Shown: positions 1 through 8,458 of the stretch, piece by piece
Layout of the letters: each line of letters opens with the position of its first letter
How positions within the stretch are numbered: the stretch's first letter is position 1
Assembly: GCF_014836645.1 (NCBI RefSeq)
Contig: NZ_JACSQM010000005.1
Location: 62,001 to 126,000, forward strand
Direction of reading: 5' to 3'
Length of the DNA: 64,000 bases
DNA from: Fictibacillus norfolkensis
GTDB lineage: Bacteria > Bacillota > Bacilli > Bacillales > Fictibacillaceae
Program-made: the position numbers and the translations under genes
Notes under the pieces: model-generated
Databases searched by the model: none
Told to the model about the DNA's origin: nothing
What the model saw: only the letters and a program-made list of their open reading frames with translations

Positions 1-145
1 TTTCGTTAACTTCTTGCTTATTAGGTGCAAGGACATAAACAGTTCTATAAACTTTATGAATAGTAGCTCCATACATCTCGTCAAAAGCTGTAAGCTCCCC
101 TTTTTTTAAACGATCTATAACTTCTGGTGTTATTTTTGGTTCCAT
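1..145 (-). CDS. ECF-type RNA polymerase sigma factor, N-terminal part (cut by window edge)
   Basis: The ATG at 145 is preceded by a strong AGGAGG site (spacing about 6). The 48 visible residues (starting MEPKITPEVIDRLKKGE) have the form of sigma-70 region 2.1/2.2 of small extracytoplasmic-function sigma factors: a lysine-rich helix followed by an FDEMY segment and a V-Y-R-T-V-Y helix. The rest lies outside the window, so any anti-sigma partner is not visible. An ECF-like promoter sits upstream at 181-206, which would fit autoregulation. Family is fairly clear; subgroup is not. Confidence 0.72.
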   Translation of the reverse strand, partial: MEPKITPEVIDRLKKGELTAFDEMYGATIHKVYRTVYVLAPNKQEVNE

Positions 146-180
146 GAAGGTCCTCCTAATGGTTGGTCACTCATATGTAA

Positions 181-206
181 TTGTCTAAAACTCGGTAAAA
201 GGTTCA
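181..206 (-). promoter_or_regulatory. possible ECF-type autoregulatory promoter
   Basis: On the minus strand TGAACC (201-206) is followed 14 bp later by AGACAATT. This loosely resembles TGAAAC/CGTC promoters of Bacillus ECF sigma factors, and it lies 36 bp upstream of the sigma gene start. The -10 half is not canonical and the spacing is short, so this is only a candidate. Confidence 0.3.
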
Positions 207-371
207 GTGTTTTTTTTAAAAATTGTAAATTTCGTGTATTTATAAGTAAATTCTTAAATAACTCCTTTAAAAGTAATAGCTAAAAGCTCACAAGGAGGAC
301 TCACGAATAACAATATCGAAATTTTATATATAGCAAATTCACATTACCATATTAGACCAAATTATTTTCAT

Positions 372-402
372 AAAAAAACACCTAAGCCATATGGTTTAGG
401 TG
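372..402 (-). terminator. rho-independent terminator after TagC-like gene
   Basis: A 10-bp stem (CACCTAAGCC/GGTTTAGGTG, loop ATAT) is followed on the minus strand by seven T. It lies 136 bp beyond the stop of the gene at 539-1579. The stretch 207-371 between it and the sigma-factor promoter region shows no coding signal. Confidence 0.75.
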
Positions 403-538
403 CTCCTGTCTCCTCTTTTATAGGTTTAGCGCTCTATTAAATTTTTGATAAGCACTGTCCAGAATTCTAACAATTAAAGAAAAACTAGAATTTCCTAGGC
501 TTATGATTATATTAAATCTTTTTGTTCTAATTAATTTA

Positions 539-1579
539 CTATTTTATCACTCGACTCAACGGCTTCAATTCGTCAATATAAAGCAGATTAGACAAGCGAT
601 TCGGAGTAAAATTTGATGCAAATCCTACATATAATTGCGCTTTATGCGGGTGGCGAAGATCAGGAACACGAATCCCTAGACCTTCAGGCTCTCTAAATGA
701 AAGGTCTTGACCTCCTTTAAATAACTCTCTATCCACTACATCACCATTTTGAAGATTCACAACCGTAATATAGGTGTTTCCAGTTGGCGCAACAGAGCCG
801 TTAGATCCAAATGCGTTGCCTTCTAGAAGATAGAGGAAACTGCCGTAGCTTGCAAATCCTTGAAACGTGCCTAGAGAGGGCTGCAGCACATCCGCTATAG
901 GTACATATTTTCCTTCTTTTACATCATCTAACGAAAATACACCGAAATGAAAGACACCATTCACTCGATAACGCATCGTGAGCAGGTTGTTCGCTGGATC
1001 AATGTTTACCGTCGTTCGATCAGCACCTTCTACCAAACGATGTTTTTCTAAAGAAGCAGAATCAGACGTTAGAATCTCACCATCTTCAAATGGAAAACGC
1101 GCCAGCTGTGTTCCCCAGCCTTCTTTTCCTTCTGCAACAGAATCCGTTTCTGACCAAATATAAGGAACACCATCTTCGGTTTCGATTCCCATCTGCACAC
1201 CATGACCAAAGCCTTTTAAATACATATAACCGAGTTTGTTTCCGTCTAGATCAAGTTTCGTTAACGTCAGATCACCATTCAGACTGCGAGTAGCCCCACT
1301 GACCGGAGCACCTTCACCTGGCAGTTGGATGCCGCCTGCCATCAACTGCATCACATACACATGCCCATTTACATCATCAAACCCAAAAGATTGTTGAACG
1401 GTTCCATTATGTAGAGCTTTATCTCGAAAAAGTTCGTGTACGGGAGCATCGAGATCAAACACTTTTGAATGCGGAACGCTTTGTTTTGCACTTGCGGGAA
1501 TAGATAGACTTAATGAAAGTGCCAACACTGTTATCATACCTACGCTTTTTTTTACAACGTTCGTTTTCCAGGTTTTCAT
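539..1579 (-). CDS. secreted TagC-like (P68 RBP/TagC-type) beta-propeller protein
   Basis: The protein has 346 residues. The ATG at 1579 was chosen because AGGAGG precedes it by 9 bp. Residues 1-32 form a signal peptide: a basic start, a hydrophobic core (MITVLALSLSLSIPA) and an ASA cleavage site. The mature part repeats short strands with G-D and W motifs and has the look of the propeller shared by phage tail receptor-binding proteins and teichoic acid biosynthesis protein C (TagC/DinC). TagC's biochemical role is not established in any case. It is the last gene of a three-gene cluster with mgtC (19 bp upstream) and a glycerophosphodiesterase, followed by a terminator. An extracellular polymer-binding role is inference; family assignment is moderate. 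Confidence 0.65.
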   Translation of the reverse strand: MKTWKTNVVKKSVGMITVLALSLSLSIPASAKQSVPHSKVFDLDAPVHELFRDKALHNGTVQQSFGFDDVNGHVYVMQLMAGGIQLPGEGAPVSGATRSLNGDLTLTKLDLDGNKLGYMYLKGFGHGVQMGIETEDGVPYIWSETDSVAEGKEGWGTQLARFPFEDGEILTSDSASLEKHRLVEGADRTTVNIDPANNLLTMRYRVNGVFHFGVFSLDDVKEGKYVPIADVLQPSLGTFQGFASYGSFLYLLEGNAFGSNGSVAPTGNTYITVVNLQNGDVVDRELFKGGQDLSFREPEGLGIRVPDLRHPHKAQLYVGFASNFTPNRLSNLLYIDELKPLSRVIK

Positions 1580-1598
1580 TAGTAGTACCCTCCTATTG

Positions 1599-2093
1599 TT
1601 ATAAATGCACTTCATTCTTGTTCATTTCTCTCTCAAGGCGTGCCATTTTACGACTCTCCATAAGGTTTCCGAGCTTTGCTAACACAAGTGAGATAACAAC
1701 AGCAAAACTTACAATGCCATAGAAACCAGCTCCAATACCAATTCCCACTCCACCCGCCAATAAAATCATAGCAGCTGACGTGAGGCCTTTCACTTGAACA
1801 CCGTCTTTTATGATGACGCCACCGCCTAAGAACCCGAGACCCGCTACAATCTGCGCCGTCAATCGCATCGGGTCCATTCGGATTGTATCGCTCATCGTAC
1901 TGAACTCATCGACACTATAAATTGAAATCAACGTAATCAATGTACTCGCTACACACACGTACATGTATGTTTTAATCCCAGCAGGCTTACTCTTCGACTC
2001 TCTGTCCCAGCCAATCAAAAAGCCTAAGATGGCGCTGATCAAAACGCGAAAATACATCTCATCATTCACTATAAAAGGAAAAGATATATGCAA
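1599..2093 (-). CDS. MgtC/SapB-family membrane protein
   Basis: 164 residues with a TTG start (2093) preceded by AAAGGAGG. The N-terminal half carries the MgtC/SapB signature: GFLIGWDRES, then R-L-T-A-Q-I-V-A-G-L-G-F-L-G-G-G-V-I and GLTSAAMIL. Four to five membrane segments fit the usual fold; the large C-terminal ACT-like domain of enterobacterial MgtC is absent, as in the short Bacillus members. The family is linked to Mg2+ or phosphate stress and inhibition of F-type ATPase in pathogens; the role in Bacillus is not known. It lies 12 bp after the phosphodiesterase gene and 19 bp before the TagC-like gene, so all three are probably one transcript. Confidence 0.85.
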   Translation of the reverse strand: MHISFPFIVNDEMYFRVLISAILGFLIGWDRESKSKPAGIKTYMYVCVASTLITLISIYSVDEFSTMSDTIRMDPMRLTAQIVAGLGFLGGGVIIKDGVQVKGLTSAAMILLAGGVGIGIGAGFYGIVSFAVVISLVLAKLGNLMESRKMARLEREMNKNEVHL

Positions 2094-2105
2094 GGTCGTC
2101 CTCCT

Positions 2106-2873
2106 TTAACTTTTGATCTCGTCTTTTTGTTTCTTGCGTTCCTCGAGTGCGGGTAACGGATTGTTACACGTTAAAACATTGATGCCTAATTCAAGAGCTT
2201 GAGAAACTTGTTCTTTTGTATCCGGACAATAACACCAGCTTAAAATACCTAAGTCCTTAAATTCTTTTATTAAATCAGAAGTAAGCAGCTTCATACTTAT
2301 GCCTGCTGCCCACATTTTCGAATAAGTTCCGTTCGGTCCTGGTACAAAGTTGAACATCAATTCACCCGGAAAGCCTTGTGTCCGAAGACCATAAACGTCA
2401 TGAATATACGCAACGATATCTGCATCAAAACTCGTAAATACGCATCGAGGTAGATAATCGTAATCCTTTAACGTTTGAATGGTTGCAGCCGCCACACGTT
2501 TTGCATCAGGACTAAGTTTGATTTCTACATTAAAAAGAACGTCAGGATACGATTTTAACAACTCACAAAATTCCTCTAAAGTCGGAATCGTATGGAATTG
2601 TCCATCAGGATCTACTCCTGCAGTTAAATTTTTCAGCTCACTAAGGGTAAAATCACTAACTTTTCCTGTACCGTTCGTTGTTCGATCCACCGTATCATCA
2701 TGAATGACCATGAGTACGGAATCTTTTGAAAAGCGAAGGTCGAATTCGAGCATATCGACTCCAGCATCTAGTGCTTTTTGAAATGCGATGAGTGTATTCT
2801 CAGGGTACTTTGCCATAAACCCGCGGTGTCCGGCGATAAAAAAGGTATCCATGTTTTTAAGTTGTTCGATCAT
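2106..2873 (-). CDS. cytosolic glycerophosphodiester phosphodiesterase (UgpQ/GDPD family)
   Basis: 255 residues beginning MIEQLKNMDTFF; the ATG at 2873 follows AAAGGA by about 9 bp. Diagnostic GDPD residues are present: the opening AGHRG motif, PENTLIAFQ, E-x-D motif in MLEFDLRFSKD, and the IHDDTVDRTTNGTG metal-site loop. There is no signal peptide, so like UgpQ it should act on imported glycerophosphodiesters, releasing glycerol-3-phosphate and an alcohol. An open frame continues upstream to 3098, but that extension is translation of a dispersed repeat and has no ribosome site. The Ugp-type transporter encoded just upstream (3241-7346) is a natural supplier of substrate, although a terminator separates the two. 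Confidence 0.9.
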   Translation of the reverse strand: MIEQLKNMDTFFIAGHRGFMAKYPENTLIAFQKALDAGVDMLEFDLRFSKDSVLMVIHDDTVDRTTNGTGKVSDFTLSELKNLTAGVDPDGQFHTIPTLEEFCELLKSYPDVLFNVEIKLSPDAKRVAAATIQTLKDYDYLPRCVFTSFDADIVAYIHDVYGLRTQGFPGELMFNFVPGPNGTYSKMWAAGISMKLLTSDLIKEFKDLGILSWCYCPDTKEQVSQALELGINVLTCNNPLPALEERKKQKDEIKS

Positions 2874-2927
2874 TTGTTTCATCCTTTCAGTTAGAAAATA
2901 GCAAAGTCTTTGTAGCTCTTGACAGCA

Positions 2928-3068
2928 GTTGATTTCCGTTCCAGGTTGCTCGCTTTCCGCGGGGTGTGCGGTGAGCCTCTTAGCGCTATGCGCTATTAAG
3001 AGTCTCACCTGTCCCACTGCTCCCACAGGACAAGGAAGGCTACGGCAGCGACACATCGCACGAAGAAA
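2928..3068. repeat. dispersed palindromic repeat, copy 1 (variant right end)
   Basis: It begins GTTGATT and runs through TTTCCGCGGGGTGTGCGG, GTGAGCCTCTT and GTCTCACCTGTCCCACTGC, shared with copies at 15857 and 19775. The inner GTGAG/CTCAC arms can pair. From about 3030 the sequence departs from the other copies (AGGACAAGGAAGGCTACGG and so on), so this is a chimera or a second subtype lacking the AATCAAC end. It occupies the gap between the phosphodiesterase start and the terminator of the upstream operon. Confidence 0.75.
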
Positions 3069-3171
3069 ATTTGAAGTATAATTTTCGAGGACCTTCACTT
3101 CAATTAACTATCTAAGAAGGAAAAACATTTGAGTTCACTTTCAACAAAAATGATACATAAAAAAATAAAAC

Positions 3172-3230
3172 AAAAAACCTAGAGTCATCAGTTAGACGTA
3201 TTGAACTGACTGCATTCCTCTAGGCTTTTT
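3172..3230 (-). terminator. terminator of the Ugp-type transporter operon
   Basis: CCTAGAG (3178-3184) pairs with CTCTAGG (3218-3224), with an inner CAGTT/AACTG helix; A/T runs flank both sides, so it could work in both directions. It lies directly after the stop of the binding-protein gene at 3241. Confidence 0.75.
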
Positions 3231-3240
3231 CGTCATTCGA

Positions 3241-4530
3241 TTAGCTTTCAGAGAGAATTCTCTCTACTTCACCTTTGAACTGGTCAAGGGTTGGTTCGAT
3301 TTCTTCATCGTCGTACATGATCGCTTCAATAGCTGAGAAGAACTCGTGCATTGTCTCTGGCCATGCAACACTCTTGTTGTTGTCTACTGCATATTTCAAT
3401 TGATCATACGCTGTTTTCTTGTTTGGCTCTTTTGTCCAAAGGTCTTGAATTTCTTTTGAATCCACCATTTTTTCTGTAAACGGAAGGTATCCTGTTTCAA
3501 CGATAAACTGTTGTAACCCTTTTGGATCTTCCATCATAAAATCAATAAACTTCCAAGCTGCTTCTTTGTTTTCAGATCCTGCAAGCATCGCCACGTTTCC
3601 ACCACCTGTTGGCGTAGCGTGAATTTTGTTTTTAGGTAGAAAAGCCGTTACATATTCAAAGTCTGTATTTTGACTGATATCTCCAATCGTACCTGTTGAT
3701 TGGAACATAAGACCTACTTTTCCAGCAGCGAACATTTGATTGACTATGTTACCAGAATCCTGTGCTGGTGGATAGTAAAGGGCGCCGGTTTTCTGCATAT
3801 CTTTTAAGTATTGAAACACTTTTACGCCAACATCATTTTTAGCAAATCCGACTGATGTTTTATCTTTGTTGAAATATGTTCCTTTTGATTGCGAGATCAT
3901 AGCGATCGGATACCAAGTATCGTAAGGCATCGTTAGTCCGTAACGCGTTACCTTGTCACCTTCTTTAACAACAAGTGCGTTTGCTACTTCGTTTAATTCA
4001 TCCCATGTTGTCGGGACCTTTAATCCTTTTTCATCTAGCATTGTTTTGTTTACGTGAAGAATTGGTGTTGATCGGTTCAATGGCAATGAAACAAGTTTAT
4101 CGTTAAATGTTGAATGACCCATCAGACCTTTTGTAAAATCACCCTTCTTCAATCCACTTTCTTTCAGATAAGGTGTCATGTCTTCAAGCACTTCAGACTC
4201 TGCAAACTGTTGAACATAAGCACGTTCAAGCATCGTAACGTCTGGACCTGTTTTTGCTGAGATCGATTGTTGAAGCTTAGTCGACGTTTCATCATACGTT
4301 CCTTGGAAAGTACCGACTACCTTCACTTCATCCTGGCTATCATTGAATCGTTGAATCAACTGATCCATGAATTCGCCGTTCTTACCGCCTAATGAATGCC
4401 AAAATTGAATCGTTGCCGTTCCTTCTTCTTTCGACTTCGTACCACTGCTTTTCTCAGCTTCACCTTGACAGCCCGCAAGCATCATAAATACCAATACAGC
4501 CATTGCACTTAATACGTACTTCAATTTCAT
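3241..4530 (-). CDS. UgpB-type extracellular solute-binding lipoprotein
   Basis: 429 residues; the ATG at 4530 is preceded by GGGGAGGG. A lipoprotein signal ends in LAGC (Cys about residue 21). The mature start reads IQFWHSLGG, followed by FNDSQDEVKVVGTFQGTYDE and later LPLNRSTPILHVNK and TGYLPFT, which follow the pattern of the glycerol-3-phosphate/glycerophosphocholine binding protein UgpB more closely than MalE. It is the last gene of ugpC-A-E-B-like order. Uptake of phosphorylated polyols or phosphodiesters is therefore likely, and the phosphodiesterase next door agrees. Exact ligand cannot be read from sequence; UgpB-family proteins also include plain sugar binders. Confidence 0.83.
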   Translation of the reverse strand: MKLKYVLSAMAVLVFMMLAGCQGEAEKSSGTKSKEEGTATIQFWHSLGGKNGEFMDQLIQRFNDSQDEVKVVGTFQGTYDETSTKLQQSISAKTGPDVTMLERAYVQQFAESEVLEDMTPYLKESGLKKGDFTKGLMGHSTFNDKLVSLPLNRSTPILHVNKTMLDEKGLKVPTTWDELNEVANALVVKEGDKVTRYGLTMPYDTWYPIAMISQSKGTYFNKDKTSVGFAKNDVGVKVFQYLKDMQKTGALYYPPAQDSGNIVNQMFAAGKVGLMFQSTGTIGDISQNTDFEYVTAFLPKNKIHATPTGGGNVAMLAGSENKEAAWKFIDFMMEDPKGLQQFIVETGYLPFTEKMVDSKEIQDLWTKEPNKKTAYDQLKYAVDNNKSVAWPETMHEFFSAIEAIMYDDEEIEPTLDQFKGEVERILSES

Positions 4531-4559
4531 AACATAACCCTCCCCATCTTTTATATAAC

Positions 4560-5384
4560 TTATTTGATACCTGAATACACAAAAGCTTTGACGATCTGTT
4601 TGGAGCATAATAAGTAAACGATTAGAATCGGAATAACCAGTACCACGTTACCAGCCATAATAATGTGCCAGTTACTGATTCCTTCAGATTGCTTTAACAT
4701 CGCAATACCAAGCGTTAACGGTCGAACTTCATTTGAATCTGTCATAACGAGCGGCCAGAAATAATCATTCCAGTGACTTACAAAACTAAAGAGTGCGATT
4801 GTAGCGAGTGCTGGTTTTGCCATCGGCGTCATGATTTTCCACATGATCTTAAATTCACTCGCATTATCGAGCCTCGCAGCTTCAATAATCTCCTCAGGAA
4901 TCTGCATGAAATATTGTCGGAGCAAGAAAATTCCAAACGCGTTAGACATAAACGGTAAAATCTGTGGAATCAATGTCTTGATCAATCCCCAATCTGCCAT
5001 CATTAAGTAGATCGGGATAAAAGTTACTTGCCCTGGCATCATAAACGCGATTAAAACGAGAGCAAAAAGCACGTTTTTTCCGAAAAACTCATATTTGGCG
5101 AACGCATAGGCCGCCGGAATCATCACAAGAAATTGAATAATGATGATCGACAATGTAATGATGATTGAGTTCTTGGCATAAGTTGCAAACGGACCTGACG
5201 TCATCGCCTCTACAAAATTGATCCATTGCGGTGAAGACGGGATCAATGTAGGCGGAACGCTGAGTGTTTCTTGAAACGTCTGAAGCGAGGTCGAGATCAT
5301 CCATAGGAACGGAAAAATAAAGGCGAATAAGATAGCTGCTTTTAGCAAGAAATCTACCGACAACCAAACGTTATGTTTTTTCAA
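4560..5384 (-). CDS. ABC transporter permease, MalG/UgpE type
   Basis: 274 residues with six predicted membrane helices. The TTG start at 5384 has GGGGG upstream by about 10 bp. The cytoplasmic EAA loop is plain near residues 165-190 (EEIIEAARLDNASEFKIMW), the docking site for the ATPase subunit. It lies 29 bp before the binding-protein gene and 38 bp after the partner permease. Belongs to the CUT1 carbohydrate class; with the UgpB-like binding protein it should form a Ugp-type importer. Confidence 0.88.
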   Translation of the reverse strand: MKKHNVWLSVDFLLKAAILFAFIFPFLWMISTSLQTFQETLSVPPTLIPSSPQWINFVEAMTSGPFATYAKNSIIITLSIIIIQFLVMIPAAYAFAKYEFFGKNVLFALVLIAFMMPGQVTFIPIYLMMADWGLIKTLIPQILPFMSNAFGIFLLRQYFMQIPEEIIEAARLDNASEFKIMWKIMTPMAKPALATIALFSFVSHWNDYFWPLVMTDSNEVRPLTLGIAMLKQSEGISNWHIIMAGNVVLVIPILIVYLLCSKQIVKAFVYSGIK

Positions 5385-5422
5385 AACCTATGATCCCCCT
5401 TTCTATCTAGCTTTCTATGAAC

Positions 5423-6301
5423 TTACTGATAATGAACTTTCTTCGACATCAAACGGAAATAGATAAACGTTAGAATTCCGATAATGACCATCAACACAAC
5501 GCCAGTAGCGGCCGCATAACCAATGTTTGTCGTTCTGAATCCATAAATATAGTAGACAAGCGTATTCGTTGCATTGTTCGGTCCACCACCTGTCATGATT
5601 CGAACCGTATCAAAGACTTTGAACGAGCCGATCGTCATGATGATCAAGATAAAGAACATTTGTGGTGAGATGAGCGGCAGTGTAATTCTGCGGAACACTC
5701 TGAATCTACTCGTGTTATCAAGTTCCGCTGCCTCATAGATATTTGGCGATATGCCTTGCAGCGCTGCGACCAAAATGAGAACGTAATACCCGATGCCGTG
5801 CCAAACCGATACGATAATAATAGAAAAAAGTGCTGTTTTAGAGCTTTGCAGCCATTGTGATGTTGGAAGACCTAATTTCTCTAGAGCAAAATTTAGAAAC
5901 CCTAGATTCGGTTCCATTAGCCACAACCATACGAGTGAAACGGAAACGATTGAAATGATATGTGGGGTGAAGATTCCCGCTTGGATAATATAATTCAAGC
6001 GAGTTTGTTTTTTGAGCCATACCGCAAAAAACAAGGAGATGAGCATCGTCAGAACAACAACGCCACCCGTGTAGATCACGGTGTTCGTAAGCGACTTATA
6101 AAAATCAGGTCTGTTGAAAATTTGAATATAGTTTTCAAATCCCACATACCGACTCATCGCACTGTTCAATAAATTGTATTTGAAGAAGCTAAGGTAGACT
6201 AAATAGAGCATCGGATAGATCACAAACAAAAAGATACCAATCATGGCCGGTCCGATCATGACATAAGGTCTACAGGTTTCCCAGAACGTCTTTTTCTTCA
6301 T
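5423..6301 (-). CDS. ABC transporter permease, MalF/UgpA type
   Basis: 292 residues, six membrane helices, EAA loop reading NIYEAAELDNTSRFRVFRRIT. ATG at 6301 with AGAGG upstream. Only one base separates it from the ATPase gene, so translation is probably coupled. The N-terminus lacks the long periplasmic insertion of enterobacterial MalF, as is usual for UgpA/MsmF-like permeases. It forms the heterodimeric channel with the product of 4560-5384. Confidence 0.88.
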   Translation of the reverse strand: MKKKTFWETCRPYVMIGPAMIGIFLFVIYPMLYLVYLSFFKYNLLNSAMSRYVGFENYIQIFNRPDFYKSLTNTVIYTGGVVVLTMLISLFFAVWLKKQTRLNYIIQAGIFTPHIISIVSVSLVWLWLMEPNLGFLNFALEKLGLPTSQWLQSSKTALFSIIIVSVWHGIGYYVLILVAALQGISPNIYEAAELDNTSRFRVFRRITLPLISPQMFFILIIMTIGSFKVFDTVRIMTGGGPNNATNTLVYYIYGFRTTNIGYAAATGVVLMVIIGILTFIYFRLMSKKVHYQ

Positions 6302-6302
6302 A

Positions 6303-7346
6303 TCAATAACCTCTTAGAACTTCTAAATACGAGGAATAACGTTCATGGTCTTTTCTGATTCGTGTGCCTTCTGAATCAAAGAGATAAATTTTATCTTCCG
6401 GTACCCCTATATGAATCTTTTGGTTTACTTTGTAGAAGGCATAATTGCTTTTCAGCATGAACGCACTGTCTTTGTACTTCATTTGGTAAAGCGTTTCTGA
6501 GCCAAGCATCTCACGCGTCGCGATCTCGCCTTCCATACTCAAATATTCATCGACCGGTGTATCAGATGTTTGCGCGCTCTCTGGACGGAATCCAAACTTG
6601 ACGCCATCCACACCGAGTTCTCCAATATTCATCGGCGGCGTTCCGATAAACTGAGCCACAAAGAGGTTGTTCGGTTCATGATAGATCTCTTCAGGTGCTG
6701 CCTCTTGCTGAATCAATCCGTTATTCATCAGCACGATCGTATCTGCCATCGACATGGCTTCCACCTGATCATGTGTTACATAAACAAAGGTTGTGCCTAA
6801 TTTTTTATGAAGCTCGATCAGATCAAGTCGCATCTGAGCTCGTAGTTTGGCATCCAGGTTAGACAATGGTTCATCCATCAGAAACACGGAAGGCTCCTTA
6901 ACCATCGCACGAGCCAACGCCACACGCTGACGCTGTCCACCAGAAAGTGTGGAAGGCTTTCGGTCTAAATAGTCCGTCAGACCAACAGCAGCACTAATGC
7001 TTTCTACCAACTGATTTCGTTCTTCTTTTTTTACTTTGTTATTCTTAAGTCCAAATTCAATATTCTCTCTTACAGACATCGTCGGATAGATCGCATAGTT
7101 TTGAAAAACCATGGCCACTCCTCGTTTTCCAGGCGCCACTGCTGTAACATCATCTCCATTAATTAAAACGGCACCTGAGCTTTGCGGCCCAATTCCAGCG
7201 ATCATCCTCAACAATGTCGTCTTCCCGCATCCTGATGGACCTACCAAAACGGTAAACGTACCATCTTTGATTGTGAGGTTAAGATCTTTAATAATATCTT
7301 TTTTCTCGAACTCTTTCGTCACATTCACAAACTCAATAGATGCCAT
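6303..7346 (-). CDS. ABC transporter ATPase, UgpC/MsmX type
   Basis: 347 residues; the ATG at 7346 follows AAAGGGGGAG. Walker A is GPSGCGKTT, the signature LSGGQRQRVALARA, Walker B VFLMDEPLSNLDA, then the H-loop (YVTHDQ). The C-terminal approximately 110 residues form the TOBE-type regulatory domain of CUT1 ATPases (FGFRPES). First gene of the four-gene transporter operon; its 230-bp leader holds a sigma-A promoter, a cre and DeoR-type repeats. Having a dedicated ATPase, rather than relying on a shared MsmX, is a feature of Ugp systems. Confidence 0.92.
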   Translation of the reverse strand: MASIEFVNVTKEFEKKDIIKDLNLTIKDGTFTVLVGPSGCGKTTLLRMIAGIGPQSSGAVLINGDDVTAVAPGKRGVAMVFQNYAIYPTMSVRENIEFGLKNNKVKKEERNQLVESISAAVGLTDYLDRKPSTLSGGQRQRVALARAMVKEPSVFLMDEPLSNLDAKLRAQMRLDLIELHKKLGTTFVYVTHDQVEAMSMADTIVLMNNGLIQQEAAPEEIYHEPNNLFVAQFIGTPPMNIGELGVDGVKFGFRPESAQTSDTPVDEYLSMEGEIATREMLGSETLYQMKYKDSAFMLKSNYAFYKVNQKIHIGVPEDKIYLFDSEGTRIRKDHERYSSYLEVLRGY

Positions 7347-7401
7347 TGACGCTCCCCCTTTTGCAAACAACCTTCTCTGCTTAAACATTTACAAAATCTT
7401 A

Positions 7402-7417
7402 ATAAAGCGCTTACAAA
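7402..7417 (-). promoter_or_regulatory. cre site (CcpA) in the ugpC-like leader
   Basis: On the minus strand TTTGTAAGCGCTTTAT matches the catabolite response element core TGNAANCGNWNNCA except at the last two bases. It lies between the promoter (7472-7500) and the start codon at 7346, a position where CcpA blocks transcription. Confidence 0.6.
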
Positions 7418-7471
7418 TATTAAAAAACTTTACATATGCGTTATAATGATTGTTTTTGTTGATTTATATTA

Positions 7472-7500
7472 AATTTAAAGAATATTTCCAAAAATGTCAA
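7472..7500 (-). promoter_or_regulatory. sigma-A promoter of the Ugp-type operon
   Basis: TTGACA (7495-7500) and TAAATT (7472-7477) are separated by 17 bp. It is placed about 126 bp before the ATPase start, with the cre downstream and the 10-bp repeat array 41 bp upstream. Confidence 0.6.
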
Positions 7501-7540
7501 TCATTTTTCGCTTGAAAATGTTTGTTTTTACACAAAGTTT

Positions 7541-7580
7541 ACATTTAAGTGCTCGTTAATGCTCATTTAGTTGCATTTAA
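7541..7580. promoter_or_regulatory. DeoR-type operator array (four CATTTAA-like repeats), ugp leader
   Basis: Reading plus strand, CATTTAAGT, CGTTAATG, CATTTAG and CATTTAAG begin at 7542, 7554, 7564 and 7574, i.e. spaced 12, 10 and 10 bp. The same unit occurs at 9605-9646 and 11571-11602. The likely binder is the DeoR-family protein encoded at 7577-8338, whose last codons overlap the array. Confidence 0.6.
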
Positions 7581-8338
7581 GAGATGATGATTTCTACTCC
7601 GCTTTCTTTGAACTGTTGAATCTGCGTATCTGAAGCTTCCTCACCTGTAATGAGTTTATCTACCTTATTGATCGGTGAAACCATGTGAAGAGAAACACCG
7701 CCTAGTTTCGTGTGATCGGTAACAACGATTACTTCACTTGCAGCGTTAATCATCTCCATCTTAGCTGGTACAAAAAGCTCCTCAAAATGAGTCAGTCCTT
7801 TTTTAGGATGAATCGCTGGCGTACCAATGAATGCTTTATGGACATGTAATTTCTTTAGTACATCGTTTGTAAACATACCGTTTAGCATAAAGCTCTCTGG
7901 ATAAAGCACACCGCCTGTTACGATGACCTTGATTCCTTTTGAATCACGAAGCTCTGCGGCAATGTTAATGTCATTTGTAACAACGGTAATATTCGTTTTG
8001 TTCGCGATATATTTTGCAATCTGAAACGTCGTCGTGCCAGAATCCAAGATAATGCTATCGCCTTCTTGAATCATTTCCGCTGCTTTTTCTCCAATGCGCT
8101 GTTTTTCCTCAACACGCTCGGTTGCTCGTACTGTGAATGAAGGCTCTGAGTGAATGCCTTCTCCTAATATGACGCCGCCATGCGTACGTCTCAGATGACC
8201 TTCTCTCTCAATTTCTGAAAGATCTCTTCTGATCGTTGCTTCATGCACATTAAATTCCTCAGAAAGCTGTGTGACCGTTGCAATGTTTGTCCTTTTTACA
8301 AATTCAATAATCTTTGCTTTTCTTTCTGCTGCTAACAT
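7577..8338 (-). CDS. DeoR/GlpR-family transcriptional repressor
   Basis: 253 residues; ATG at 8338 after AAGGGGAG. Residues about 5-57 form the DeoR helix-turn-helix (ATVTQLSEEFNVHEATIRRDL, GHLRRTHGGV). The C-terminal DeoRC sensor domain shows the typical DSGTTTFQIAKYI and VVTNDINIA motifs, which in this family bind a sugar phosphate. The gene sits between the TarJ-like gene (121 bp upstream) and the transporter operon. Promoters of the transporter, the TarJ-like gene and the kinase each carry matching 10-bp direct repeats, the arrangement expected of DeoR-family operators, so it probably represses all three until a phosphorylated intermediate appears. No repeats were seen before its own gene. 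Confidence 0.9.
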   Translation of the reverse strand: MLAAERKAKIIEFVKRTNIATVTQLSEEFNVHEATIRRDLSEIEREGHLRRTHGGVILGEGIHSEPSFTVRATERVEEKQRIGEKAAEMIQEGDSIILDSGTTTFQIAKYIANKTNITVVTNDINIAAELRDSKGIKVIVTGGVLYPESFMLNGMFTNDVLKKLHVHKAFIGTPAIHPKKGLTHFEELFVPAKMEMINAASEVIVVTDHTKLGGVSLHMVSPINKVDKLITGEEASDTQIQQFKESGVEIIIS

Positions 8339-8416
8339 AACGTTCTCCCCTTACATACACCAATTGTTTGTTTCTGTTAGTTTACATGAAATTTATGTTT
8401 TTTTGTGTTTATTTAA

Positions 8417-8447
8417 TAAAAAAGCTTTCCTTCAAGTGAAGAAAAGC
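8417..8447 (-). terminator. terminator after the TarJ-like gene
   Basis: An 11-bp stem with one mismatch (GCTTTCCTTCA/TGAAGAAAAGC, two-base loop) is followed on the minus strand by six T. It lies 12 bp beyond the stop at 8459 and just ahead of the DeoR gene, implying that deoR has its own promoter. Confidence 0.7.
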
Positions 8448-8458
8448 CTGAATGTTAC

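Noticed and set aside
539..1579. TagC-like protein as a prophage tail fibre
   Set aside because: The propeller is shared with phage receptor-binding proteins, but there is a signal peptide and no phage gene nearby.
2874..3098. 75-residue N-terminal extension of the glycerophosphodiesterase frame
   Set aside because: It is translation of dispersed repeat copy 1, has no ribosome site, and the enzyme domain begins right after the ATG at 2873.
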